From the NCBI GenBank assembly GCA_002257045.1, contig NCHD01000001.1, positions 1 through 64,000 of the forward strand: a DNA stretch of 64,000 bases, written 5' to 3'. This DNA is from Hydrogenophilales bacterium 16-61-112. GTDB lineage: Bacteria > Pseudomonadota > Gammaproteobacteria > Burkholderiales > Thiobacillaceae. Both the position numbers and the translations under genes were made by a program. Position 1 is the first letter of the stretch, and every line of letters starts with the position of its first letter. Below, piece after piece: positions 36,908 to 45,625 of this stretch. Below the pieces are notes generated by a model. It did no database searches and was not told the DNA's origin. It saw only the letters and a list, made by a program, of their open reading frames with translations.

Positions 36908-36959
36908 GCTGCCGGTCAGACCGACTCAAACAGCCAAATATTTACACAAGGAACGAAGC

Positions 36960-37055
36960 ATGAAAAACCCGCTCGACTCGCTATGGGGAACTGTCATCGC
37001 CGGTTTGGTGCTGACCGCCGTGCTGGTCTTTTTTGCCAGAAATTTTTTAGGCTGA
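36960..37055 (+). CDS. 31-residue single-pass membrane peptide
   Basis: This short ORF encodes MKNPLDSLWGTVIAGLVLTA followed by VLVFFARNFLG. It has a polar start, one membrane helix of about 19 residues (VIAGLVLTAVLVFF core) and a short basic tail. ATG 36960 sits behind AAGGAACGAAGC, a good ribosome-binding site, and the stop is nine bases before the next gene, a PuuD-like membrane protein. This spacing suggests a two-gene operon with a small membrane subunit. I know no named family for it. Confidence 0.65.
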   Translation: MKNPLDSLWGTVIAGLVLTAVLVFFARNFLG

Positions 37056-37064
37056 AGGCACATC

Positions 37065-37565
37065 ATGGAAAACCTTGATCTGGTTGCCGCATTGTCCCGC
37101 TGGATACATTTCATGGCAGGCGTGATGTGGGTCGGGCTGTTGTATTACTTCAACTTCGTGCAGGTTGTGGCGCTTAAAAATGCCAGCGCCGATGGGACGG
37201 CGGCCGGCATCAGCAAGCATGTCGCGCCCCGTGCGCTGCTGTTTTTCCGCTGGTCCGCCGTGGTCACCTGGCTGGCCGGCGCGGCGCTGCTGGGGCCGCT
37301 GTTTGTCGATGCATTTTTGTTGCGCAACGGAATGGGCCCGATGGGTATAGGCGCCTGGCTGGGCACGATCATGCTGGTCAATGTATGGGTGCTGATCTGG
37401 CCTAACCAGAAGAAGGTTCTGGGCATGACCCCGGCCTCCGAAGCCGAGAAAAACAGGGCGCGCCGGTCGGCTTTTCTGGCCTCGCGCACCAATGTGATGC
37501 TGTCGATCCCGATGCTGTTCTTCATGGCTGCAGGGTGGTCTCATCGGGCGCTTTTCGGCCTATAA
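37065..37565 (+). CDS. Urate hydroxylase PuuD-like membrane domain protein
   Basis: This 166-residue protein has about four hydrophobic segments and a start typical of the urate-oxidase N-terminal (PuuD/DUF989) family: ALSRWIHFMAGVMWVGLLYY and FNFVQ, then a conserved FFRWSAVVTWLAGAALL and IMLVNVWVLIWPNQKKVLG. PuuD proper carries a C-terminal cytochrome c domain, which is absent, so this is the membrane part only. His residues in the helices (WIHFM) could bind heme. No purine-catabolism genes are nearby, so urate is doubtful as a substrate. Confidence 0.75.
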   Translation: MENLDLVAALSRWIHFMAGVMWVGLLYYFNFVQVVALKNASADGTAAGISKHVAPRALLFFRWSAVVTWLAGAALLGPLFVDAFLLRNGMGPMGIGAWLGTIMLVNVWVLIWPNQKKVLGMTPASEAEKNRARRSAFLASRTNVMLSIPMLFFMAAGWSHRALFGL

Positions 37566-37587
37566 TCAAGATGGTGCACGATAAGCA

Positions 37588-37609
37588 CGGCGGCTCAGGC
37601 CGCCGTTTT
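37588..37609 (+). terminator. Intrinsic terminator between the PuuD-like gene and argD
   Basis: CGGCGGC (37588-37594), a TCAG loop and GCCGCCG (37599-37605) form a perfect 7-bp GC stem followed by TTTTC. It separates the PuuD-like pair from the arginine genes. Confidence 0.75.
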
Positions 37610-37668
37610 CAATTTCGCTGCTTTTGTTGACTCAATAAGGGCCGCAATTTTTCAGGACAGCCTGCTGG

Positions 37669-38859
37669 ATGACTGCCATGACAACACATTTGATGAACAC
37701 CTATGCCCGCCAGCCCGTTGCCTTTGTGCGCGGCGAAGGCGCCTACCTGTGGGATGAATCCGGCAAGCGTTATCTCGATGCGGTAGCCGGCGTGGCGGTA
37801 AATGGTCTGGGCCATGCCCATCCCAGGCTGGTGAAGGCGATAGCCGATCAGGCAGCTGCGATGATTCATTCGTCCAATCTGTATCGTGTGTTGCGTCAGG
37901 AAGAACTGGCCAACCGTCTGTGCGAACTGTCGGGCATGGACAAGGCTTTTTTCTGCAATTCGGGTTGCGAGGCGAACGAGGCCGCGATCAAACTGGCGCG
38001 CCTGTATGGTCACGGCAAGGGCATCGAGGTGCCGACCATCATCGTAATGGAAAAGGCCTTCCATGGCCGCACCATGGCCACCCTGACCGCGACCGGCAGC
38101 CGCAAGATCCAGGCGGGTTTCGAGCCGCTGCTGTCGGGCTTTGCGCGGGTGCCATTCAACGATATCGACGCGATTCGCCACGTCGCAGAGCACAACAAAA
38201 GCGTGGTCGCGGTGCTGCTTGAAGTGGTGCAGGGTGAAGGCGGCATCAATGTTCTGCCGTCCGAATATCTGGTCGAATTGCGGAAGATTTGTGATTCCAA
38301 CGGCTGGCTGCTGATGCTGGACGAAGTGCAGACCGGTATCGGCCGCACCGGCACCTGGTTTGGCTTTCAGCATTCGGGCGTGATGCCGGACGTGATGGCG
38401 CTGGCCAAGGGCCTGGGTTCAGGCATGCCGATCGGCGCCTGCCTGGCGCGTGGCGCGGCGGCTGACGTGTTCGTTCCGGGCAGTCACGGCTCCACCTTCG
38501 GCGGCAATCCGCTGGCGTGCGCCGCGGCGCTCGCCACGCTGGATGCGATTGAAGAAGACAAGCTGCTGGACAACGTGAAGCTGCGCGGCGAGGCGATCCG
38601 TGCCGGTCTGCGCGCGGCCCTGAGCGGCGAGCACGGCGTGGTGGACATTCGCGGCGAGGGCATGATGATCGGCGTCGAGTTGGATCGCCCGTGTGCCGAG
38701 CTGGTGGCCGTGGCGCGCGATGCCGGCGTGTTGATCAACGTCACCGCCGACACGGTGATCCGGCTGGTGCCACCCCTGGTATACGGCGCGGCTGAAGTCG
38801 ATGCGCTGGTCGCGGCCGTTTCCGGCATCGTCAAAACCTACCTGCAACAGGCGGCGTGA
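37669..38859 (+). CDS. argD: Acetylornithine aminotransferase
   Basis: This 396-residue class III PLP aminotransferase of arginine synthesis converts N-acetylglutamate semialdehyde to N-acetylornithine; it may also serve lysine synthesis. Landmarks are FCNSGCEANEAAIKLAR, LLMLDEVQTGIGRTG (Asp for the PLP pyridine) and VMALAKGLGSGMPIGA with Lys247 as the Schiff-base residue. ATG 37669 or ATG 37678 could start it. The stop overlaps argF (TGATG), so argD-argF are coupled. Confidence 0.93.
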   Translation: MTAMTTHLMNTYARQPVAFVRGEGAYLWDESGKRYLDAVAGVAVNGLGHAHPRLVKAIADQAAAMIHSSNLYRVLRQEELANRLCELSGMDKAFFCNSGCEANEAAIKLARLYGHGKGIEVPTIIVMEKAFHGRTMATLTATGSRKIQAGFEPLLSGFARVPFNDIDAIRHVAEHNKSVVAVLLEVVQGEGGINVLPSEYLVELRKICDSNGWLLMLDEVQTGIGRTGTWFGFQHSGVMPDVMALAKGLGSGMPIGACLARGAAADVFVPGSHGSTFGGNPLACAAALATLDAIEEDKLLDNVKLRGEAIRAGLRAALSGEHGVVDIRGEGMMIGVELDRPCAELVAVARDAGVLINVTADTVIRLVPPLVYGAAEVDALVAAVSGIVKTYLQQAA

Positions 38860-39776
38860 TGCTGCGGCATTTTCTGCAATTCAAGGACCTGTCGCGCGAT
38901 GAGTTGCGGTATCTGTTCGAGCGCGCCACGCTGATCAAAAGCCGCTTCAAGCAATATCAGCCGTATCACCCGCTGGTCGACCGCACCCTGGCGATGATTT
39001 TCGAGAAAAGCTCGACGCGGACGCGCCTGAGCTTTGAGGCCGGCATGCACCAGCTCGGCGGCTCGGCGATCTATCTCAACACGCGCGACACCCAACTCGG
39101 GCGCGGCGAGCCGGTGGAGGACGCCGGCGAGGTGGTTTCGCGCATGGTCGATATCGTGATGATCCGCACCTTCGAGCAGGACATCATCGAACGCTTCGCC
39201 GCGCACTCGCGCGTGCCGGTGATCAACGGCCTGACCAACGAATACCACCCCTGCCAGATCCTCGCCGATATCTTCACTTTCATCGAGCACTGCGGCCCGA
39301 TCCAGGGCAAGACCGTGGCGTGGGTGGGTGACTCCAACAACATGTGCAATACCTGGTTGCAGGCGGCCGAGGTGCTCGATTTCAATGTGCACGTGTCGAC
39401 GCCGCCGGGTTATGAAGTCGAACCCGAGCGCGCCAACCTGTTTGGCACCGATCACTTCGAAAGCTTTGTCGATCCGATGGATGCCTGTCGCGATGCCGAC
39501 CTCGTGACTACCGACGTCTGGACCAGCATGGGCTGGGAGTCGGAAAACGACGAGCGCCTGAAGGCCTTTGCCGACTGGCAGGTCGACGCTGAAATGATGG
39601 CGGTGGCCAAGCCCGGTGCGGTGTTCATGCATTGCCTGCCTGCGCATCGCGGCGAGGAGGTCACCGCCGAGGTGATCGACGGCGCGCAGTCGGTGGTGTG
39701 GGATGAAGCCGAAAACCGTCTGCATGTGCAGAAGGCCTTGATGGAATTTTTGCTGCTGGGGAAAGTGGACGTATGA
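38859..39776 (+). CDS. argF: Ornithine carbamoyltransferase
   Basis: This 305-residue enzyme forms citrulline from ornithine and carbamoyl phosphate. The carbamoyl-phosphate loop is FEKSSTRTRLSFE at about 48-60; HPCQILADIFTFIEH and the ornithine-site HCLPAHRGEEVTAEV are intact. ATG 38859 overlaps the argD stop; a GTG three bases earlier is also in frame. The stop overlaps the next gene (ATGA). Confidence 0.95.
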   Translation: MLRHFLQFKDLSRDELRYLFERATLIKSRFKQYQPYHPLVDRTLAMIFEKSSTRTRLSFEAGMHQLGGSAIYLNTRDTQLGRGEPVEDAGEVVSRMVDIVMIRTFEQDIIERFAAHSRVPVINGLTNEYHPCQILADIFTFIEHCGPIQGKTVAWVGDSNNMCNTWLQAAEVLDFNVHVSTPPGYEVEPERANLFGTDHFESFVDPMDACRDADLVTTDVWTSMGWESENDERLKAFADWQVDAEMMAVAKPGAVFMHCLPAHRGEEVTAEVIDGAQSVVWDEAENRLHVQKALMEFLLLGKVDV

Positions 39777-40012
39777 ACATTGCCTATTTCAAGGACATGG
39801 ATTCCTTGTACATCGAGATCAGTCCGGAAAACCCCGATCATTCCTGGGAAGCGCATGAAGGCATCGTGCTCAACCTGTCCGCAGACGGCCGCGTCGTCGG
39901 CATTGAAATCGAAAAAGCCAGCCTGGCGACCAATCTCGACATCCTGAAAATCGGCGACTTTCCCGGCCAGGTCGAAATCGTCGACAAGAAAACCTCCGGT
40001 TCCACGCACTGA
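39773..40012 (+). CDS. DUF2283 family protein
   Basis: This 79-residue protein has the DUF2283 pattern: IAYFKDMDSLYIEIS, GIVLNLSADGRVVGIEIEKA. This beta-rich unit resembles small regulatory or antitoxin-like proteins in other genomes. Here it overlaps argF by four bases and is followed by argG after 35 bases, so it is part of the arginine unit. Whether it acts in arginine metabolism is unknown. No partner toxin is adjacent. Confidence 0.8.
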   Translation: MNIAYFKDMDSLYIEISPENPDHSWEAHEGIVLNLSADGRVVGIEIEKASLATNLDILKIGDFPGQVEIVDKKTSGSTH

Positions 40013-40047
40013 AACCGAACGACTGAATCAATATCAAGAGCATCCCC

Positions 40048-41277
40048 ATGAGCGATATCAAAAAAGTAGTCCTCGCCTATTCCGGCGGCCTCGACACCTC
40101 GGTCATTCTCAAATGGCTGCAAGACACCTACCAGTGCGAAGTGGTGACCTTCACCGCCGACCTGGGGCAGGGCGAGGAGCTCGAACCGGCGCGCGCCAAG
40201 GCGCTGCAATTCGGCATCCCGCCCGAGCAGATTTATATCGACGACCTGCGCGAGGAGTTCGTGCGCGATTTCGTCTTCCCGATGTTCCGCGCCAACACCG
40301 TGTACGAAGGCGAATACCTGCTCGGCACCTCGATTGCGCGTCCGCTGATCGCCAAGCGCCTGATCGACATCGTCAACGAGACTGGGGCCGACGCAATCTG
40401 CCATGGCGCCACCGGCAAGGGTAACGATCAGGTGCGCTTCGAACTCGGCGCGTATGCATTGAAGCCCGACATCAAGGTGATTGCACCGTGGCGCGAGTGG
40501 GATTTGTTGAGCCGCGAAAAGCTGCTGGCTTATGCCGAGCAACATGGCATCCCGGTTGAAATGAAACACAAGCAGGGCGGCAGTCCCTATTCGATGGACG
40601 CCAACCTGCTGCACATCAGCTACGAAGGCCGCCATCTGGAAGACCCGAATGCGGAAGCCGAAGAAGACATGTGGCGCTGGACCGTGTCGCCGGAAAAAGC
40701 GCCGGATCAGGCCGAGTATCTGGAACTGACCTACGCCAAGGGCGATGTGGTTGCGATCAATGGTGTGGCCATGAAAGCGCACGAAGTGTTGGCCAAGTTG
40801 AACGAAATCGGCGGCAAGCACGGCATCGGCCGCCTCGATCTGGTGGAAAACCGCTATGTCGGCATGAAGTCGCGCGGCTGTTACGAAACCCCCGGCGGCA
40901 CCATTCTGCTCAAAGGCCACCGCGCCATCGAATCGATCACGCTGGATCGCGAAGTCGCGCACCTGAAAGACGACCTGATGCCGCGTTACGCCAGCCTGAT
41001 CTACAACGGCTACTGGTGGGCGCCTGAGCGTGTGGCCCTGCAGACGCTGATCGACCATACCCAGCAGCACGTCAACGGCACGGTGCGGTTGAAGCTCTAC
41101 AAGGGCAACGTCATCGTCGCCGGCCGCGATTCAAAAACCGATTCGTTGTTCGACTCGACCATCGCCACGTTTGAAGACGATGCGGGCGCCTACGATCAGA
41201 AAGACGCGGGTGGTTTCATCAAGCTCAACGCGCTGCGCATGCGCATTGCCGCCAAACTCGACGCCAAAAGGAAATAA
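40048..41277 (+). CDS. argG: Argininosuccinate synthase
   Basis: This 409-residue ATP-dependent enzyme joins citrulline and aspartate. The ATP pyrophosphatase loop is [37 protein letters not shown] and [20 protein letters not shown]-type segments are intact, as is [17 protein letters not shown]. It completes the argD-argF-argG set in this window; argH is not present here. ppnP starts two bases after its stop. Confidence 0.96.
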   Translation: MSDIKKVVLAYSGGLDTSVILKWLQDTYQCEVVTFTADLGQGEELEPARAKALQFGIPPEQIYIDDLREEFVRDFVFPMFRANTVYEGEYLLGTSIARPLIAKRLIDIVNETGADAICHGATGKGNDQVRFELGAYALKPDIKVIAPWREWDLLSREKLLAYAEQHGIPVEMKHKQGGSPYSMDANLLHISYEGRHLEDPNAEAEEDMWRWTVSPEKAPDQAEYLELTYAKGDVVAINGVAMKAHEVLAKLNEIGGKHGIGRLDLVENRYVGMKSRGCYETPGGTILLKGHRAIESITLDREVAHLKDDLMPRYASLIYNGYWWAPERVALQTLIDHTQQHVNGTVRLKLYKGNVIVAGRDSKTDSLFDSTIATFEDDAGAYDQKDAGGFIKLNALRMRIAAKLDAKRK

Positions 41278-41279
41278 GC

Positions 41280-41594
41280 ATGTCCCAGTTTGACCAGATC
41301 TCCGTCATCAAAAAAGCCAACGTCTATTTCGACGGCAAGTGCGTATCGCACACCCTGCAGTTTCCCGACGGCACCAAAAAATCGGTCGGCGTGATCCTGC
41401 CGTCCACGCTCACGTTCAATACCGGCGCGCCGGAAATCATGGAAACAGTGGCGGGCGCGTGCAAGGTGAAACTGGCCGGCGAAACCGACTGGAAAAGCTA
41501 CGGCGCGGGCGAGTCGTTCAAGGTGCCGGGCAATTCCAGTTTCGACATCGAAGTGTCGGGCGAGCCGTATCACTATGTTTGTCACTTTGCCTGA
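41280..41594 (+). CDS. ppnP: Pyrimidine/purine nucleoside phosphorylase PpnP
   Basis: This 104-residue cupin-fold protein of the YaiE/PpnP family splits nucleosides with phosphate. It matches the family along its whole length: [58 protein letters not shown]-like turn and a C-terminal [13 protein letters not shown] 41280 is two bases after the argG stop, so it is probably read from the same transcript. Confidence 0.9.
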   Translation: MSQFDQISVIKKANVYFDGKCVSHTLQFPDGTKKSVGVILPSTLTFNTGAPEIMETVAGACKVKLAGETDWKSYGAGESFKVPGNSSFDIEVSGEPYHYVCHFA

Positions 41595-41697
41595 CAGGCT
41601 GACGAAGTGGCGCGCCCGGGGTGATGGCGACGCCCGGGTTTCACGACGAATCGGGATTGCCGGTTCAATCGTTTGTGCTGGATGAGGAGTAATCAGG

Positions 41698-42183
41698 ATG
41701 CCGACGTTTGATATTGTGTCCGAAGTGGACAAGCAGGAAGTGCGCAATGCAGTCGATCAGGTCAACAAGGAAGTCTCGACCCGCTTTGACTTCAAGGGCA
41801 GTGATGCCCGCGTCGAGCAGGCTGATTACGTGCTGACGATCCATGCCGATACGGATTTCCAGCTCGATCAGGTGCAGGACATCCTGTCGCAAAAGCTCGC
41901 CAAGCGCAGCGTCGATGTGAAATGCCTCGACATCGGCAGCATCGAGAAAGTCTCGGGCAACAAGGTCAAGCGCAGCGTGACGGTGAAAACCGGCGTTGAA
42001 ACCGAACTGGCCAAAAAGATTGTCCGGGTCATCAAGGACAGCAAGCTGAAAGTGCAGGCCAGCATCCAGGGTGACACCGTGCGCGTGTCGGGCGCCAAGC
42101 GCGATCTGTTGCAGGACACCATCGCGCTGGTGCGTAAAAGCATTACGGATTTCCCGCTGCAGTATCAGAATTTTCGCGACTGA
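41698..42183 (+). CDS. yajQ: YajQ-family nucleotide-binding protein
   Basis: This 161-residue protein has two ferredoxin-like repeats. It starts [20 protein letters not shown] and carries [15 protein letters not shown] and [20 protein letters not shown]. YajQ relatives bind nucleotides, and in Xanthomonas and Pseudomonas a homologue binds cyclic di-GMP and acts with a transcription factor. Which role applies here is unknown. It lies 103 bases after ppnP and six before the DJ-1 gene. Confidence 0.93.
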   Translation: MPTFDIVSEVDKQEVRNAVDQVNKEVSTRFDFKGSDARVEQADYVLTIHADTDFQLDQVQDILSQKLAKRSVDVKCLDIGSIEKVSGNKVKRSVTVKTGVETELAKKIVRVIKDSKLKVQASIQGDTVRVSGAKRDLLQDTIALVRKSITDFPLQYQNFRD

Positions 42184-42189
42184 GCTGCC

Positions 42190-42735
42190 ATGTCCAAGGT
42201 TCTGGTTCCGCTGGCTGACGGCTGCGAAGAACTCGAAGCCGTCACGATCATCGATCTGCTGCGGCGCGCCGGGATCGAGGTGACGGTCGCCGGACTCAAA
42301 CCCGGCATCGTCAAGGCCAGCCGTGGCGTGCAACTGATGCCCGATGTGACGCTCGATGTTGCGCTGCAAAGCCATTACGACATGGTGGTGCTGCCGGGCG
42401 GCATGCCGGGCGCGGCGCATCTCAAAGCCGACGCGCGCATCATCGAACTGCTTAAAAAGATGGCGGCTGCGGGCCAATACACCGCTGCCATTTGCGCCGC
42501 GCCGATGGTGCTGGCAGAAGCCGGCATCCTGAACGGCAAGCAGGCAACCAGCTACCCCGGTTTTCTGGATGCCATGCCCAGCGTGACGGTCAGCACGGCG
42601 GCCGTGGCGCAGGACGGCAAGGTGCTGACCTCGCGTGGACCCGGCACCGCGATGGATTTTGCGCTGACGCTGATCGAGGTGCTGGCCGGCAGTGACACGC
42701 GCCAGCAGGTCGAAGCCGCGCTGGTGAGAGGCTAG
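42190..42735 (+). CDS. DJ-1/YajL family protein
   Basis: This 181-residue DJ-1/PfpI-fold protein opens MSKVLVPLADGCEELEAVTI with the conserved Glu pair near 13-14. The reactive nucleophile elbow is AAICAAPMVLAEAG with Cys102, and VVLPGGMPGAAHL precedes it. YajL members are reported as oxidative-stress chaperones or glyoxalases/deglycases. The exact activity is debated and not readable here. It follows yajQ by six bases. Confidence 0.88.
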   Translation: MSKVLVPLADGCEELEAVTIIDLLRRAGIEVTVAGLKPGIVKASRGVQLMPDVTLDVALQSHYDMVVLPGGMPGAAHLKADARIIELLKKMAAAGQYTAAICAAPMVLAEAGILNGKQATSYPGFLDAMPSVTVSTAAVAQDGKVLTSRGPGTAMDFALTLIEVLAGSDTRQQVEAALVRG

Positions 42736-42786
42736 CCCGCCGCGCGTCATCGTTTATCATTCAACATCCCTACTCCGGAGCACACC

Positions 42787-43221
42787 ATGCAGATTCGCGA
42801 AATTCTCACGCTGAAAAGCGACGATATCCACAGCATCGCGCCGACCGACACCGTGGCCAGTGCGGTCGAAAAAATGGTGAACCTGGGCGTGGGTTCGCTG
42901 GTCGTGCTGAAAGAAGGGGAAATGGTGGGCTTGCTGACCGAGCGCGACGTGGTGCATGGCATGGTCAAGCTGGGTCTGGGCCTGAAAGATGTCGAAGTCA
43001 AAGCCGTGATGGAAACTGAGCCGGTGGTCGCCAACGCCGATGACTCGGTGGACTATGCGCGCGACGTCATGACCAAGTCGCATATCGGTCACCTGCCGAT
43101 TCTTGACGGCAACAAGCTGTTCGCGATCATCTCCTTTCACGATGTTGCGCGCGCCAGCCTCAAGGAAGCCAAGTTCGAAAACAGCCTGCTGAAGCGCTAC
43201 ATCAAGCACTGGCCCGAGTAA
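42787..43221 (+). CDS. Tandem CBS-domain protein
   Basis: This 144-residue stand-alone protein made of two CBS domains has MQIREILTLKSDDIHSIAP, GSLVVLKEGEMVGLLTERD (end of CBS1), VNADDSVDYARDVMTKSHIG-like start of CBS2 and HLPILDGNKLFAIISFHDV. CBS pairs bind adenine nucleotides as energy sensors. No enzymatic domain is attached. It is preceded by a CGGAG box and probably forms its own unit. Confidence 0.85.
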   Translation: MQIREILTLKSDDIHSIAPTDTVASAVEKMVNLGVGSLVVLKEGEMVGLLTERDVVHGMVKLGLGLKDVEVKAVMETEPVVANADDSVDYARDVMTKSHIGHLPILDGNKLFAIISFHDVARASLKEAKFENSLLKRYIKHWPE

Positions 43222-43275
43222 ACCAGGCTATCGCAGCCTTCCGGACACTCGGTCCTGAACTGCCCGCCGTAAGGG

Positions 43276-43785
43276 TCAGCGGATCGACTCGATGTCGAAC
43301 TTTTTCTCCAGGACCTGTGGCGTGATCAAGGCATAGCCTTGCTGCTGCCAGTGCGCCAGTTCAGTGATGGCATTCGGCACGACTTCAATGAAATCCTGAA
43401 AATCCGCTAATTTGTAGCCAAAGTCCTCTGCCGCCTGGCCGCAGACCTTGAACGACACGCCGAGGTCTGCGTAGTAACGCATGCGGTCGACCGCTTCCTG
43501 ATACTTCGCCGCATTTTTTGTTGCCACCGTGACGATTTCGGTGCCGTGAATGACGACCACAATGTTCAGGTCTTCGGGGGAGTTGTTGTATGGCGCCTCC
43601 AGCAGCGGGTTCATCAGCGAACGCACCCAATAAAGCGCACTGCCGATTTTCTGCGGATCATCCAGATAAAAATCAAAAACGACCCTGGCTGGCGCGTAGG
43701 GTGTAGCCACCCATTTACCTGCAGCCAGTGCCGGCGACATCGCGCTCATAATCAATAGAGCCAACAGCATCAGCGCTTGTTTCAT
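43276..43785 (-). CDS. Periplasmic DsrE-family protein
   Basis: This 169-residue protein has a Sec signal peptide (MKQALMLLALLIMSAMSPAL AA, cleavage about 21-22) and a DsrE/DsrF-like body: ARVVFDFYLDDPQKIGSALY, LNIVVVIHGTEIVTV and YYADLGVSFKVCGQAAEDFG, with one Cys in the position used by sulfur-trafficking DsrE proteins. In sulfur bacteria such proteins carry persulfides or bind redox partners. A role in periplasmic sulfur chemistry is inference. It converges on the CBS gene. Confidence 0.75.
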   Translation of the reverse strand: MKQALMLLALLIMSAMSPALAAGKWVATPYAPARVVFDFYLDDPQKIGSALYWVRSLMNPLLEAPYNNSPEDLNIVVVIHGTEIVTVATKNAAKYQEAVDRMRYYADLGVSFKVCGQAAEDFGYKLADFQDFIEVVPNAITELAHWQQQGYALITPQVLEKKFDIESIR

Positions 43786-43817
43786 GATGGGCTCCTTGCT
43801 TGTAAAAGAGACCTTAT

Positions 43818-44696
43818 TTATAGGCGTTGCGCCGCGTTTTTCTGCACCTGTCTCAGCGTCTGAAACAGCAGCAGGCGCTTGGGCTCGATTTCGCCTGTGG
43901 CGGCGGCTTCCTGCAGCCGGCAGCCGGGTTCGGTTTCATGAATGCAGTCGCGAAAACGGCACTGTCCCAGAAACGGACGAAACTCGACGAAGGCATGGGC
44001 CAGCGCGTGGACGTCCAGGTGTTGCAGGGCGAACTCCTGCAGGCCGGGCGAGTCGACGATAGCCGTGTCTACGTCCAGCCGGTGCAGGCGGGTGTGGGTG
44101 GTGGTATGGCGGCCGCTGTCGAGCGCTTCAGAGTAGTCGGCGGTCAGCACATCGGCATCGGGGAACAGCCCGTTGATCAGCGTCGACTTGCCCATCCCGG
44201 ATTGTCCGATCAACAGCGTGGTGTGGCCGTGCAATGCCGGAAGCAGGGGCGCGATGTCGTTCAGGGCCGACAGGCTGACCAGCGAATAGCCGATCCGGGT
44301 AAGCAGTTGCAGTCGTTCCAGCGCGCGCGGCGTTTCCGGCAGGTCGGTCTTGTTGAGGATGAGCAGGCTGGGGATGTCCTGGTCTTCGGCGGCGAGGATG
44401 CAGCGCTGCACCAGTTCCATTGAAAAGCTGGGGCGCGGCGCCACCACGACCGCCAGCTGGGTGACGTTGGCGGCGATGGCTTTGGTCTTGAACGCGTCGG
44501 AGCGGTAGAGCAGGCTGGTGCGCGGCAATACGCACTTGATGACCCCGTTGTCGCCGTCGCGCTGGATATCGACCTGGTCGCCGCACACCACGCGCAAGTG
44601 GCGGCCTTTGACCTGGCACGGCAGCAGGCCGTCAGCGGTTGCAACGATGAAGCGGCGGCTGAAGGCGGCGACGACCTGTCCTGTCAGATCGGCCAT
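43818..44696 (-). CDS. rsgA: Ribosome small-subunit GTPase RsgA
   Basis: This 292-residue circularly permuted GTPase helps mature the 30S subunit. It has an OB-fold N-terminus (VVAAFSRRFIVATADGLLPC), then G4 ILNKTDLPE before G1 IGQSGMGKSTLINGLFP and G3 VDSPGLQEF, the permuted order that identifies RsgA. The zinc knuckle CRFRDCIHETEPGC follows. The segment 44697-44818 upstream holds no gene that I can support. Confidence 0.93.
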   Translation of the reverse strand: MADLTGQVVAAFSRRFIVATADGLLPCQVKGRHLRVVCGDQVDIQRDGDNGVIKCVLPRTSLLYRSDAFKTKAIAANVTQLAVVVAPRPSFSMELVQRCILAAEDQDIPSLLILNKTDLPETPRALERLQLLTRIGYSLVSLSALNDIAPLLPALHGHTTLLIGQSGMGKSTLINGLFPDADVLTADYSEALDSGRHTTTHTRLHRLDVDTAIVDSPGLQEFALQHLDVHALAHAFVEFRPFLGQCRFRDCIHETEPGCRLQEAAATGEIEPKRLLLFQTLRQVQKNAAQRL

Positions 44697-44818
44697 CTTA
44701 AACTGTGATCAGCATGGGCATGGCCGTGCAAATCAGGGCGTTCTGGTTGCGGCCTGCGCTGGTCGGTTCAACGCTCGCTTGGCTCACCCCGGCCTGCGCC
44801 AAGATAACTTCGTCTGCA

Positions 44819-45160
44819 TCATCTCTCCAGCAGGGCATCGACTTTTGCAGCGCAGATGAAATCGTTTTCCGACAAGCCACCGACGGCGTGGGTCCAGTAT
44901 TCGATCTTGACGGTGTTGTAGCCCACGTGGAGGTCGGGGTGATGGTCTTCGCGGTGCGAGTTCCACATGACGGCGTTGCTGAATGCCTGCGCCTGATAGT
45001 GGTCCTTGAACTTGAATTCCTTGACGATCTTGAGGCCGTCGAGTTGCCAGCCGACCAGGCCTTTGAGCATCGGCGCAATCTGCGCGTCGGTCATCGCAGC
45101 GACACCGCCTTCGCAGGGCGTGCATTTCTTGCGGGCGAGTTCTTCAACGAGCGTGGTCAT
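44819..45160 (-). CDS. Pterin-4a-carbinolamine dehydratase
   Basis: This 113-residue PCD/DCoH-fold enzyme recycles pterin cofactor. [20 protein letters not shown] and [20 protein letters not shown] contain the catalytic His triad pattern, followed by [13 protein letters not shown]. It usually supports phenylalanine hydroxylase, which is not in this window; it may also support molybdopterin or tetrahydrofolate metabolism. It lies 43 bases downstream of the cytochrome gene. Confidence 0.92.
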   Translation of the reverse strand: MTTLVEELARKKCTPCEGGVAAMTDAQIAPMLKGLVGWQLDGLKIVKEFKFKDHYQAQAFSNAVMWNSHREDHHPDLHVGYNTVKIEYWTHAVGGLSENDFICAAKVDALLER

Positions 45161-45203
45161 GATGCGTCCTTGTATTTGTTGGGTCGCGTTGTCCGGGCCG
45201 GTC

Positions 45204-45512
45204 TTATTTGAATTTGTAGTATTGCTGGTTCAGATAAGCGGTAACGTGTGCCTCGTCCTCGGGGAACCAGCCGGCGCCTGAATTGGCATTGCAGCCGGAC
45301 ACCCGGGCAGCCAGTTGCGACAGGCTTTTGGTCTTGCGGTCGGCGCGCGTGTAAATTTTGCTGCCGTCGCCGCCAAACATGCTGACGTGGCAGCTGGTGC
45401 AGGATTTGTCGTGCAGGGTCTTGCCGACCTTGGGGTCGCCTTTGGTCACCGACGCGGCGTGGATCGAAGTGGACAGCAGGGCACTAGCGAATAAAACCAT
45501 CAGGGCTTTCAT
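45204..45512 (-). CDS. Periplasmic class I cytochrome c, SHP-like
   Basis: This 102-residue protein has a signal peptide (residues 1-19, [19 protein letters not shown]) and one heme site [16 protein letters not shown]. The C-terminal part reads [20 protein letters not shown] then TAYLNQ. The Cys-Asn pair and following P-x2-E helix resemble the sphaeroides heme protein, in which an Asn is the labile sixth ligand, rather than a Met-ligated c-type cytochrome. The only Met after the heme is in HVSMF. It could bind oxygen or NO; this is inference from the motif. The partner protein is unknown. Confidence 0.8.
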   Translation of the reverse strand: MKALMVLFASALLSTSIHAASVTKGDPKVGKTLHDKSCTSCHVSMFGGDGSKIYTRADRKTKSLSQLAARVSGCNANSGAGWFPEDEAHVTAYLNQQYYKFK

Positions 45513-45625
45513 GGCGGAACTCCAGGGTGGGGATGTCCGGATTATGGCGGCAAGCGTTCGCTTCTGCCACCCCGCGATACTCAGGGTCTATGCGAAAATG
45601 CCCCAATTCAACCGAGGATCTCCCG

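Noticed and set aside
37561-37566. TATAAT overlapping the end of the PuuD-like gene as an argD promoter
   Set aside because: No acceptable -35 at 16-18 bases, and a terminator hairpin lies between it and argD.
41595-41697. Terminator hairpin after ppnP (CCCGGG ... CCCGGG)
   Set aside because: Short self-complementary stem with only three T's after it; not convincing.
43222-43275. Terminator between the convergent CBS and DsrE-like genes
   Set aside because: Only weak complementary bases (gcag/ctgc) and no T run.
44697-45211. 168-codon plus frame over the pterin dehydratase region
   Set aside because: Antisense to a well-supported enzyme gene and without any domain; the 122 bases between rsgA and the dehydratase gene hold nothing I can support.
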